A stretch of DNA of 64,000 nt from an uncultured Burkholderiales bacterium (GTDB taxonomy: Bacteria; Pseudomonadota; Gammaproteobacteria; Burkholderiales; Eutrophovitaceae). The notes under the pieces are model-generated. The model saw only the letters and a list, made by a program, of their open reading frames with translations, was not told the DNA's origin and did not search any database. Shown here piece after piece: positions 55,629-63,926 of this stretch; the stretch's first letter is position 1; the number at the start of each line of letters is the position of its first letter. The position numbers and the translations under genes are program-made. The DNA lies in assembly GCA_951812315.1 (NCBI GenBank), contig CATOSA010000008.1, positions 186,001 to 250,000 of the forward strand. Direction: 5' to 3'.

Positions 55629-55799
55629 TGACGCTCGGCGCCGGTCTGGAAGGTGGGAGCGCTGGCGTTGCCGATACACACTCGCGCCGACGCCGCCAAC
55701 GCAGTCGCGGATGCGGCGATCTGGAAGGAATGCACCGGCGAGGGCCGGGACGTCCACATTGATCTCCGCAAAGCATTTGCCAGGGCAACTCATGGTTAA
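55629..55799 (+). pseudogene. CoA-transferase remnant (second module copy)
   Basis: The frame gives ANAVADAAIWKECTGEGRDV then HIDLRKAF, almost the same as ANAVTDAAIWRERTGEGQDI and HVDLRKAW in the CoA-transferase at 51042. It stops at TAA 55797-55799 soon after. Only about 55 codons of some 490 remain, so the rest was deleted. It lies upstream of the second SDR copy, as the intact CoA-transferase lies upstream of the first. Confidence 0.75.
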
Positions 55800-55987
55800 G
55801 GAATCCTGGTAATGCCGACTGGCGATAACATGGTCAGGTACCTGAAAATTCGTGTTATTCGTTTGGATTCGCCAAACGCTCGGGCGGTAGGTAATGGAAC
55901 CGGCCATCAGCTGGCTGATGGCCAGGTTGACCAGTATTGCTTGTCCGGTCGTAAATTGTTGCAATTTTCTATTAGTGGAGAGACACG

Positions 55988-56413
55988 ATGACTAAAAGAG
56001 AAAAAAGAGTAGTAATACTTGCAGATACCAATACGCACATGATGCCTGCCTTGGCACATGAGATGGCGCGCCGCAACCACGACCTCGTTCTGGGCGATGC
56101 CAAGGATGGATTGGCCGACGAGCTGACCAAGCTGGGCGCAAAGGTAGAAGTTGTGCCGGATACGGCAGACCAAACAAAAGCAGATACCATCCAGAAACTG
56201 GTCGCTCGCGCCCAGGACGCGTTTGGCGGCTTTGACTCCGCCTGTATCCGGACCGGCGTGCACGGGACCGGTGATATCCTCCAGGCCAAACTCGAAGAGG
56301 CCCAAGTCCAGTTCGAAGGAAACTACCGGTCAGTGTTCTACGCGCTAAAGGCATTGCTGCCACCCCTGGTAGAGCAGAAGTGGGCCCCGAAACTTGGACC
56401 CCCGCTTAAGTGA
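55988..56413 (+). pseudogene. Divergent SDR, second copy, cut by IS copy C
   Basis: The first 130 codons are a close paralogue of the SDR at 52639 (both open REKRVVILADTNTHMMPALA). The match ends at LLPPLVEQ. From there the frame reads IS sequence (KWAPKLGPPLK) and stops at 56413. About 120 codons, including the Ser and Tyr catalytic region, are missing and are not found beyond the IS. AGTGGAGAG precedes the ATG. It is non-functional as an oxidoreductase. Confidence 0.85.
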
Positions 56414-56427
56414 AATCTCCATGGGGT

Positions 56428-57273
56428 TCAGGCCGCGCTCTTCAACGCCGTTTGTTCGAAGTACACCGCATCGGGGGTACGCCGGTCAAGCCCAGTGTGA
56501 CGACGCCGGGTATTGTAAAAACGAAAGTATTTGTCCAGTCCGGCGCGTAATGCCGCCGGCGTTTCATAGGCGCGCAGATACACGTCTTCGTACTTCACAC
56601 TGCGCCACAACCGTTCGACGAACACGTTGTCGATCCAGCGAGCCTTGCCGTCCATGCTGATCGTCACTTCGTGCTCCTTGAGAACGCGGGTGAACGCATC
56701 GGCCGTGAACTGCGTGCCCTGATCGGTGTTGAATATCTCGGGTGTACCGTAGCGAGGCAATGCCTCTTCGAGCGCCTCGACGCAAAAGTCGCTGTCCATC
56801 GTGTTCGACGCCCGCCACGAAAGCACCTTGCGCGTATGCCAGTGCATAATCGCCACGAGCTACATGAACCCCTTGGCCATCGGTAGATAACACATATCGC
56901 TCGCCCACACCTGGTTGGCCCGCGTGATTGTCATGTCCCTGAGCAAGTAAGGATAGATCTTGTGTCCCTTGTCTGGCGTGCTGGTGCGCCGCTTCGGCTA
57001 CAGCGCCCTGATCTGCATCTGACGCATCAGCCGCTGTACGCGCTTACGATTGACCTGCAGCCCGCGTGTATCGAGTTCGTTGCGAATACGACGGCTTCCG
57101 TAGAACGGCAGCTCAAGGTGGATCTCGTCGATCAGGCGCATCAGCTCAAGGTCTTCGGCTGACACCTGTGCGCCGCGATAGTACGCTGTGCAGCGTGCCA
57201 CTCCGAGTAACTCGCAGCGGCGTGCCCTGGACAGTTCGTGAGCGCTTTGAATCTGTGCTCGGCGCTCGCTCAC
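56428..57273 (-). pseudogene. IS3-family transposase OrfB with two in-frame TAG codons (copy C)
   Basis: Same as copy A with TAG at 56998-57000 and 56860-56862. The normal C-terminus (DAVYFEQTALKSAA) is intact. Three of three copies share both TAGs, so the stops existed before the copies spread. Confidence 0.87.
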
Positions 57274-57560
57274 CGGTCGCGCCCGAGAAACTTTGACAGA
57301 AAATCTTTCTCCATCGTCAGTTGCCCGACCTTGGCGTGCAGCTTCTCGATTTCGCGTTCGGTGTGTTGCGCCTCAACTGCGTTGCCACCGAACACGTCCT
57401 CGGCACTATCGACCAGACGTTTCTTCCAGTCCTGGATCTGATTCGGGTGAACGTCGAACTGTTCAGCCAGCTCGGCCAGTGTGTGCTCGCCACGCACTGC
57501 GCCCAGTGCTACTTTGGCCTTGAAGCTCGCCGTGTGATTTCTTCTCTTTCTACGTGTCAT
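57270..57560 (-). CDS. IS3-family transposase OrfA (copy C)
   Basis: A 96-residue protein identical in sequence to OrfA of copy A. It has the same helix-turn-helix and zipper-like helix and overlaps orfB by four bases. Confidence 0.88.
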   Translation of the reverse strand: MTRRKRRNHTASFKAKVALGAVRGEHTLAELAEQFDVHPNQIQDWKKRLVDSAEDVFGGNAVEAQHTEREIEKLHAKVGQLTMEKDFLSKFLGRDR

Positions 57561-57614
57561 CTTCGGATCCTCTCTGTGTCGTAAAAGAATAATCCATAAG
57601 ATTTCACTTATCAG

Positions 57615-58133
57615 CTATATTTTGGTGTCCAGCCGTTGGGGTCCACCTCTCAGCGTGGATTCCCCCATCATGTAGGTCACCATCATCCGCCCCCGGATAT
57701 CGGCCTGCTCCGAGGAAAAACCGGCTTCGGTAAACATCCACGAGGCGAACGCGAACCGTTTCTTGAGGACTTTTCTGAATCTGCGGTTCGCACTGATATC
57801 CTGCTGCGCCCAGCTCCAGAATGAAAGATCGTAACGGGCGAGTTCCCCGACCATCACAGATTCCATCAGGAAAAGAATTCGCCCTTGGGCCGAACCTTTG
57901 TATCGCCTGGCCGACTCCGCGGCTGCATCGGTCATTTCCCGTTCCCAATACGCGAGCAACGCGTCCAGCAGCTCACGCCGGTTTTTGAAATGCCAGTAAA
58001 AACTACCGGTGGTCACACCCATGGTGGTGGCAAGCGGCGCAATCTTGACGCTGTCGATACCTGCTTCGCACATGCCCAGTGCTGCCTTCAGCCAGTCTTC
58101 CCGGCCCAGCCGCCTCCCGGCTAATTCCACCAT
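57615..58133 (-). CDS. TetR-family regulator, C-terminus cut by IS copy C
   Basis: A 172-residue frame of which about 160 are native. The N-terminal helix-turn-helix is VKIAPLATTMGVTTGSFYWH then FKNRRELLDAL. The ligand domain follows (ARYDLSFWSWAQQDISANRR). After TYMMGESTL the sequence passes into the IS (GGPQRLDTKI), so the last 10-20 residues usual in the family are lost. It diverges from the MBL hydrolase gene 137 bp away and probably controlled it (inference from arrangement). Whether it still folds is uncertain. Confidence 0.82.
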   Translation of the reverse strand: MVELAGRRLGREDWLKAALGMCEAGIDSVKIAPLATTMGVTTGSFYWHFKNRRELLDALLAYWEREMTDAAAESARRYKGSAQGRILFLMESVMVGELARYDLSFWSWAQQDISANRRFRKVLKKRFAFASWMFTEAGFSSEQADIRGRMMVTYMMGESTLRGGPQRLDTKI

Positions 58134-58270
58134 AGACTTTTCCGCTGACCTCTTTCATAACGCCGTGATAGAAGCCAGAGAGTATTACATGGTTGCGTTA
58201 TTGACGCATGATTGTGCTGTGGCAGGCACTCGATAACGCAACACCGACTTCGGAACGGAAGGAGCAAAAC

Positions 58271-59543
58271 GTGTCCAGAGTAATAAAGCTTTCGTTGCTG
58301 GGAACGATGCTGGCGATCGCCTCGCTGGCCTACCTCAAAGGCTACAAGGATCACCAGAACAATACCGGTTTCGGATTTCCGCGAGCGGCAATGGCGGAAG
58401 ATCAAAAAAGACCAAAGGTCACACCGACGGGCCAGCTGCGCGACCCCAATATTTTCTATCCCGGCACAGAGGAGATTGCACCTGACGAGATGCGGGTATT
58501 TTCATGCGGAACCGGTATGCCAACCGCACGGGAGTCACAGGCAGCGACGTGCTGGTTGCTCGAACTCGGCAATGGAGACAAGTTTATTTTCGACGCCGGT
58601 ACCGGCTCGGCGCCGCGCATCGCAAGCATGGGAATACCCTACGATTATCTGGACAAGATTTTCATCAGCCACCTGCATACAGACCACTTCGGGGACTTCG
58701 CCGCGTACTTCATCGGCGGCTGGGTGGCAGGGACCTCTGCACGTCTATGGCCCCAGCGGTGCTCGCCCGGAACTGGGAACGAAACACGCGATCGATCACT
58801 GGGTAAAAGCGCTGGCCTGGGACGTCGAAGGCCGCGCAGGACGTTTGCCCGCGTCCGGCGGCAAGGTCATCGTGCACGAATTTAACTACAAGGGCGAAAA
58901 TCAAATCGTCTACCAGGAAAACGGCGTCACCATTCGTTCGTGGCCCGCCAACCACACCATCGATGGCCCGGTCAGTTTCAGTGTGACCTGGAACGGACTC
59001 AAGTTCGTTTTCGGCGGTGACACTTATCCGAACAAGTGGTTTGTGAAGTACGCGAAGAATGCGGACCTGGCCATTCACGAATGTTTCATTGCGGTGCCCG
59101 ACATGGTCGAGAAATTCGGGTTCTCGGTATCGAATGCACTCGAAGTGGGCACCCAGATTCATACCGCGCCGCCAGCATTCGGCAAAGTCATGAGCCTGAT
59201 CAAGCCGCTCATGGCAGTGGCCTACCACTTCTTCAACGATCCCGACACAGCGCCGAAAATCCTTGAAGGTGTGCGGTCAACGTATGACGGTCCGTTGACC
59301 TTGGCCGAAGACTACATGGTGTGGAATATTACCAAGGACAAGATCACGAATCGCAAGGTTGCATACAACCCGGACAAGTGGCCGCCACCCGCGCCTAAAG
59401 CGCCACCACCGGTGGATCGGAAAATTGCAAAGTACGTGTCGAAATGGATTGCCGAGCACAACATGGATGTCAATGACATCATCCAGGGAATCTACGATCG
59501 CGCGAACAAGAAATACGGGACGAGCGAAAAGCCGAATCAGTAG
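58271..59543 (+). pseudogene. Membrane-anchored MBL-fold hydrolase, frameshifted
   Basis: The N-terminus has one hydrophobic helix (VIKLSLLGTMLAIASLAYL), a signal anchor. The MBL zinc motif is FISHLHTDHFGDFA. After FIGGWVAG the first frame drifts; the second frame continues with PLHVYGPSGARPELGTKHAI, then VFGGDTYPNKWFVKYAK and LAIHECF. The join is near 58727-58732 and needs a small insertion or deletion. The C-terminus has a Pro-rich stretch (KWPPPAPKAPPPVDRK). Start GTG 58271 follows AAGGAG; ATG 58208 is the alternative. Relatives are ribonuclease Z-like or arylsulfatase-like hydrolases. Confidence 0.8.
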
Positions 59544-59771
59544 CGGTTTCGAGTTTCGCGGTTGGCAGGATGCTCGATATTTGGGGTGCCCGCCGCAAGC
59601 TGGCCGTGCACTCGCCGCTTTCTGCATTTTTGGAGACGAACAGCTGGCCGCAGGTGAGAGGTGGCCGGCACGCATTCGATCAGGTTGCGTATTGATGCTG
59701 AATGTAACTTGACTGCAGATTTCGCCCTGCCGGAAAGCTCACTCGTCGCTGAATGCAACTTCTGTCGCAGC

Positions 59772-60443
59772 ATGGAGAAGGCACGTGCATCCAGGGTTAC
59801 CGCGAAGAGCAAGGGATTTGAGAAACGAACGGATCTTGAGAAACAAAAGACACTCGAGAAACAGTCGGCAAGTCGTAGAAGCGCACTGAAGACGATTCTT
59901 CTGGGTTCACTGACCGGTGCGATGCTCTCCGGCACCAAGGCACACTCCGACGAGCAGCCAGAAATGGTTGCGGAACCATCTGCGGACGACGATAACATCG
60001 TCGAATTGCTATTCGTTCAGGAAGCGGATGCTGCCGAGTTGCACACCGATTCACTGACACTCAGGAACGTCAAACCGTTGACCCTGTTCTTCGCCGATCG
60101 ACCCGAGGACATCGCCGGCTACCTGACCTACCAGGAATACGTAGATCTGGTTTACACCGGTCTGGACAACTTCGAGGAAGAGCCGCCAAATGCGACCTTG
60201 ATGATTCTCGACGGCGACGCACTCATTCCTGTTGTCATGGAACTGTCTGCAAAACCCGAAATCATAGACGCCGACATGGTTTACCCGAAAGTGAAAATCA
60301 TCAACGGCGAGCCGCCTGAAAGCGGCAAGACTGCAGTGCTGTTCATCGACACTGTCGGCCGTCCGATGAGCCCCGGATCGGTCGCCAGCGTACATCGAAG
60401 GCACCGCCGGCACAGGCGAAGGCGCGTGCACCGAGCCAACTGA
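59772..60443 (+). CDS. Exported protein of unknown function with an Arg/His-rich tail
   Basis: A 223-residue protein. After a charged 30-residue leader it has SRRSALKTILLGSLTGAMLS, a Tat-like signal (twin Arg before a hydrophobic stretch). The mature part holds repeated acidic segments (VELLFVQEADAAELHTDSLT; NATLMILDGDALIPVVMELS) and ends in VASVHRRHRRHRRRRVHRAN. The tail could bind metal or nucleic acid, or be a frame artefact. The start at 59772 is the last ATG before the leader; 59661 is an upstream alternative. No family is recognised. It follows the MBL gene on the same strand, 228 bp on. Confidence 0.6.
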   Translation: MEKARASRVTAKSKGFEKRTDLEKQKTLEKQSASRRSALKTILLGSLTGAMLSGTKAHSDEQPEMVAEPSADDDNIVELLFVQEADAAELHTDSLTLRNVKPLTLFFADRPEDIAGYLTYQEYVDLVYTGLDNFEEEPPNATLMILDGDALIPVVMELSAKPEIIDADMVYPKVKIINGEPPESGKTAVLFIDTVGRPMSPGSVASVHRRHRRHRRRRVHRAN

Positions 60444-60505
60444 TCAATTGATCTTTTCTCTGTCTCTGAGGCCGGGCGGTCGGTTCGTTTTTCACCAAAC
60501 CTGTT

Positions 60506-61411
60506 TTACTCCTTATTGTGCAGGTTGGGGCCTTGGCCCGACCCGGGGCCGGCGCTGAGATTCAACCAGCTGCCCGCAAACACGATCACCGCGCCGACAA
60601 ATACCCAGAACTGAATCGGCTCGCCATACAGAATCAGGCCGACCACCGCGATAAGCGGCAAGCGCAGAAAATCCATCGGCATGACGACTGCGGCGTCTTC
60701 GAGCATGAGTGCGCGGGTAAGGGTGTAGTGCGCGGTGAGTGCCGTAAGACCGACCACAAGCACCCAGGGCCACGAAGCGGCGGACGGCCATGTCCAGTCA
60801 TACAACGCTGGAAAGAATGCCAGCGGCAACTGTATTGCTGTTGTGTAGAACAAAATTGCGAGCGGGGTGTCAGTGCCGGACAAGCGCTTGGTAAGTGTGT
60901 GCGCAAACCCGTACGCAAGCGCGGCGCCGAGTACGGCGAACGCGGCCAGACTGACAGCCGCAATGCCGGGGCGCAACATGACCAACACCCCAGCGAAACC
61001 GATAGCAATGCCCAGTGCACGCTTCGCATTGACCCGCTCGCCGAGCAGAATCGTTGCGAACACGGCCGTCCAGATGGGCATTGTGAATTCGATCGCAAAC
61101 ACTTCCGCGAGCGGCAGCAGTGCAATTCCGTAGAACCAGCCGTATTGCCCGCCATAGTGCGCAAGATTGCGAATCAGGTGGGTGCCAAACACGCGTGTTC
61201 GCAACTGCCACCAGCCGGCACGCCGCAATACGAAAACGACAACTGCAAAGCCGACCAGCCCGCGGAAGAACAAAATCTGAAATGTGGTGAGCTCGGCCGA
61301 CAGCTCCCGCCCGGCTACTGCCATCGCCATGAACGAGAATATCGCGCCGAACATCCAAAATGCGGCGCGCACAATCGGCTTGCGCATCACCACTGGCACT
61401 GCAAATGTCAT
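60506..61411 (-). CDS. EamA-family (DMT) transporter
   Basis: A 301-residue inner-membrane carrier with about ten helices and two EamA repeats. The first repeat includes AIFSFMAMAVAGRELSAELT then FQILFFRGLVGFAVVVFVLR and AEVFAIEFTMPIWTAVFATI, LLGERVNAKR. The second includes LGAALAYGFAHTLTKRLSGT and AAVVMPMDFLRLPLIAVVGL. DMT proteins export metabolites, amino acids or drugs; the substrate is unknown. ATG 61411 is chosen; ATG 61387 is also possible. The patatin-like gene ends 35 bp upstream, so the two are one operon. Confidence 0.88.
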   Translation of the reverse strand: MTFAVPVVMRKPIVRAAFWMFGAIFSFMAMAVAGRELSAELTTFQILFFRGLVGFAVVVFVLRRAGWWQLRTRVFGTHLIRNLAHYGGQYGWFYGIALLPLAEVFAIEFTMPIWTAVFATILLGERVNAKRALGIAIGFAGVLVMLRPGIAAVSLAAFAVLGAALAYGFAHTLTKRLSGTDTPLAILFYTTAIQLPLAFFPALYDWTWPSAASWPWVLVVGLTALTAHYTLTRALMLEDAAVVMPMDFLRLPLIAVVGLILYGEPIQFWVFVGAVIVFAGSWLNLSAGPGSGQGPNLHNKE

Positions 61412-61445
61412 TGCGACTTCGAGGTGGTTTCGACGTACGGACAGA

Positions 61446-63695
61446 TCAGAACTTCGGACCAATCATCAGGTAGAGACTGCCCTGCTCGAGACTCGCGTAA
61501 CCATATCCAAGGTAAACGACGCCAAGTATGGTGTCCGCTGCCCAGTACACCGAGCCGGCATAGACCCAATCCCAAGAATCTTTCATGAACGGATCATCGA
61601 CGCGGCCTGCCTCTGCTGTCATGCCCAGATAAACCCCGCGGCCGAACTGCGCCGGCAGGCTCGCATACTGCCGGTAGTACGCGATGGACCCGAGGTTGTA
61701 GCGGGTACCGGTGAGTTGATCGAGAAACAGGCCGGAGAGCCGGGCCGGCCCACCGAGCTGGAATGGATCATAAAGGGGCACGTCACCAAAGAATGAGTCG
61801 CCGTATTCCGCCCGGACAGCGAATGTGTTCTTGCCGAAACTCTTGACGCCTCTGAGCGCAATCTCGCCGCGGGAATACTCATCCTGCGATCCCCAGTCCT
61901 GGTCGGTTCCGCGCACATTCCCGATGACAGACCAGCCAGAGCGTGGAAATGTCGGTGTGTCTACCTGGTCAATAATGCCCCTGATTTGCAACCCGATCTG
62001 TTTGAACTCTTCGGTCGGAAGTAGCGGTGTTATGACACCAAAATCCGGATTTGTGCGTACTTCGACCAAATAGGGCCCAAGCCGTAGTTCACCGACGGTG
62101 CCGGTCAGACCAATATCCAGACCGCCGCCTACCGTGTTGACGCGGTTCTGCCCAAGGCGCAATTCTTCATTGTAGAACTGAAAGAACTCGCGACGCGCCT
62201 CAAAGTAGGGCGCGACAAAGAGACCGTCACGTAACTGCAACGGCTGCAAAAACTCGGTACCAATAAACGAATCGAACCCGGCTTGCCCATCAACACGCCA
62301 CTCGGCACCGAGAGCATTGACCCAGGTGCGCCGGTAACTGAGCGCAAGATTGGCTTGTGTAGGGCTGTTGAAATCGGTAGTAATGCCGATTCCGAACTTC
62401 AGATATCCAGGCCCCCACGGTTTTACGTGGGCGTCAATTTCGAGATCAGCGCCGTCGTCGCCCGGCCGCACCTGGTAACCCAGATAGGAAAAATCAGCAC
62501 TGCCGTAAATACGCGCAAGATCCTCGTGCAAGTCTTCGGTGCTGAAGTTCTCGCCGGCCTCGGCCGTAAGGTCTTGTTCGATTGCGTCTGCGCCGAATCT
62601 TTCATTGGGTTGAACAGTAATTTCCCTGATGGTGTACGTCTCCAGCCGGCGAGTATCACGTTGCGCCAACCACGAATCGTAAACAGCTTCGTCGACCGAC
62701 AGTTGCTCCAGCCTCTCTGCCATATGACGCGCCGCCTCACGGCCCCTTCCGATAATGGGTTCCATTTTGTCAAAATCAGACGAGCTGAAACCCTCGAGAT
62801 TCGGTGCGATGAGAATATCGGTGTCCTTCAGTTCTTTGAGCGAGCGCTGTACGGTTTGTTCGGTGAGCAGATTGATGGCCTGGCTTGCAACGTCGACCAC
62901 ATTGCGCAATTTTTCGCGCGGCATCAACGGCGTCCCCAGATTGACGGCGATGACAATGTCTTCCTCGCCGCTCGCGCAAAACTCACGTCCGATGTCTACG
63001 GGCAAATTGCGAACCAGGCCGCCGTCCACGTAGGCGCGATCGTCAATGATCGCCGGCGCAATCAATGCCGACAGCGACATGCTCGCACGCATGACTTCCG
63101 GCAGGTCACCGCCTTCAAACACTTTCATGTGACCCGTTTCCAGATCTGTCGCGATGGCCCGATACGGCGTCGACAACTCGTCGAAGTCCAGTCCATCGAC
63201 CGATGCTCCCGGACCGATCAGATCTTTCAGGAACAGCTCGAACTTGTAGCCGGCAGACACTCCTGCGGGCAGTTGTACCTTGCCGCGGTTGTAGCCAAGC
63301 GTAATTTCAAACAACGGTTTGTAGTCGTCACGCTTGACCCGCTGCGGAATGTGCTTGCGCGGAGGCAGGTCGTAGAACAACGCACCTATATCGGATTTAT
63401 CCAGTACTTCGCGCATCTCTGCCGGGCTTAGTCCGACCGCGTAGGTGCCGCCCACTAGCGCGCCCATACTGGTGCCGACAACACAGTCAACCGGCACCCG
63501 GAATAACTCCAGCACTTCGAGCACACCAATGTGTGCAAATCCGCGCGCACCGCCGCCGGACAATACCAGGCTGATGCGCGGCCGCTCGCCGGCTCCGGGT
63601 GACTCGGATGTGGTTATGTCTTCGTTTGCGGCCGCAACAGCAGCCGCCGAACCGAATACAAGACCAAGCGCCAGCAGGCCGGCAATCAGGCGCAT
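61446..63695 (-). CDS. Patatin-like phospholipase with POTRA and BamA-type beta-barrel (PlpD-like)
   Basis: A 749-residue outer-membrane protein. After a signal peptide (LIAGLLALGLVFGSAAAVAA) comes a patatin hydrolase: oxyanion loop VLSGGGARGFAHIGVLEV, nucleophile Ser in VVGTSMGALVGGTYAVG, and catalytic Asp in AYVDGGLVRNLPVD. A POTRA-like segment follows (YTIREITVQPNERFGADAIE). The last 350 residues are beta-strands of a BamA/Omp85-like barrel ending SLYLMIGPKF with a terminal Phe. This layout is the PlpD type (family knowledge), a lipase secreted or displayed at the surface. The start may be ATG 63695 or GTG 63761. It lies upstream of the EamA gene in one operon. Confidence 0.92.
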   Translation of the reverse strand: MRLIAGLLALGLVFGSAAAVAAANEDITTSESPGAGERPRISLVLSGGGARGFAHIGVLEVLELFRVPVDCVVGTSMGALVGGTYAVGLSPAEMREVLDKSDIGALFYDLPPRKHIPQRVKRDDYKPLFEITLGYNRGKVQLPAGVSAGYKFELFLKDLIGPGASVDGLDFDELSTPYRAIATDLETGHMKVFEGGDLPEVMRASMSLSALIAPAIIDDRAYVDGGLVRNLPVDIGREFCASGEEDIVIAVNLGTPLMPREKLRNVVDVASQAINLLTEQTVQRSLKELKDTDILIAPNLEGFSSSDFDKMEPIIGRGREAARHMAERLEQLSVDEAVYDSWLAQRDTRRLETYTIREITVQPNERFGADAIEQDLTAEAGENFSTEDLHEDLARIYGSADFSYLGYQVRPGDDGADLEIDAHVKPWGPGYLKFGIGITTDFNSPTQANLALSYRRTWVNALGAEWRVDGQAGFDSFIGTEFLQPLQLRDGLFVAPYFEARREFFQFYNEELRLGQNRVNTVGGGLDIGLTGTVGELRLGPYLVEVRTNPDFGVITPLLPTEEFKQIGLQIRGIIDQVDTPTFPRSGWSVIGNVRGTDQDWGSQDEYSRGEIALRGVKSFGKNTFAVRAEYGDSFFGDVPLYDPFQLGGPARLSGLFLDQLTGTRYNLGSIAYYRQYASLPAQFGRGVYLGMTAEAGRVDDPFMKDSWDWVYAGSVYWAADTILGVVYLGYGYASLEQGSLYLMIGPKF

Positions 63696-63926
63696 ATCCG
63701 ACAAGCGCCTATCCGATCCACGCTGCCTTTTCGCATCGTGTAATTTGACGTCAGCTTGCACACACCGCTACTTTACCGCGCTTGGGCAGTGCGTGCCCAG
63801 CCTTGTGACAAATCACGAAACTGAAAATGATGGACAGATGCAGGACCGAGTGACCTGTGAAGCAAACAGTCAAGCGCAGCTTAGCCAGAGCATATATATT
63901 TGAGCTTGCCACAACGGGAGGCGAAC

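Larger units (their letters stand above)
56376..57650 (-). mobile_element. IS3-family insertion sequence, copy C
   Basis: The third copy of the element, 1275 bp. Unlike copies A and B, its two flanks do not match: AGC lies before it (56373-56375) and CAG after it (57651-57653), and the host genes on the two sides are different truncated genes (SDR and TetR). The simplest reading is that DNA on one side was lost, by IS-driven deletion or by recombination with another copy. It also has GGGCCC where the other copies have GGACCC in its right end. Confidence 0.92.

Noticed and set aside
60442..60453. GATCAATTGATC palindrome as a terminator
   Set aside because: A 12-bp AT-rich palindrome without a loop; it overlaps a stop codon and is followed by only four T bases, so it is too weak to claim.
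60518..61588. A 356-residue plus-strand frame opposite the EamA gene
   Set aside because: Its composition (Arg, Gln, His, Cys-rich) is that of an antisense shadow; the opposite strand encodes a clear membrane transporter.
62283..63431. A 382-residue plus-strand frame opposite the patatin gene
   Set aside because: Antisense shadow of a gene with full catalytic motifs.
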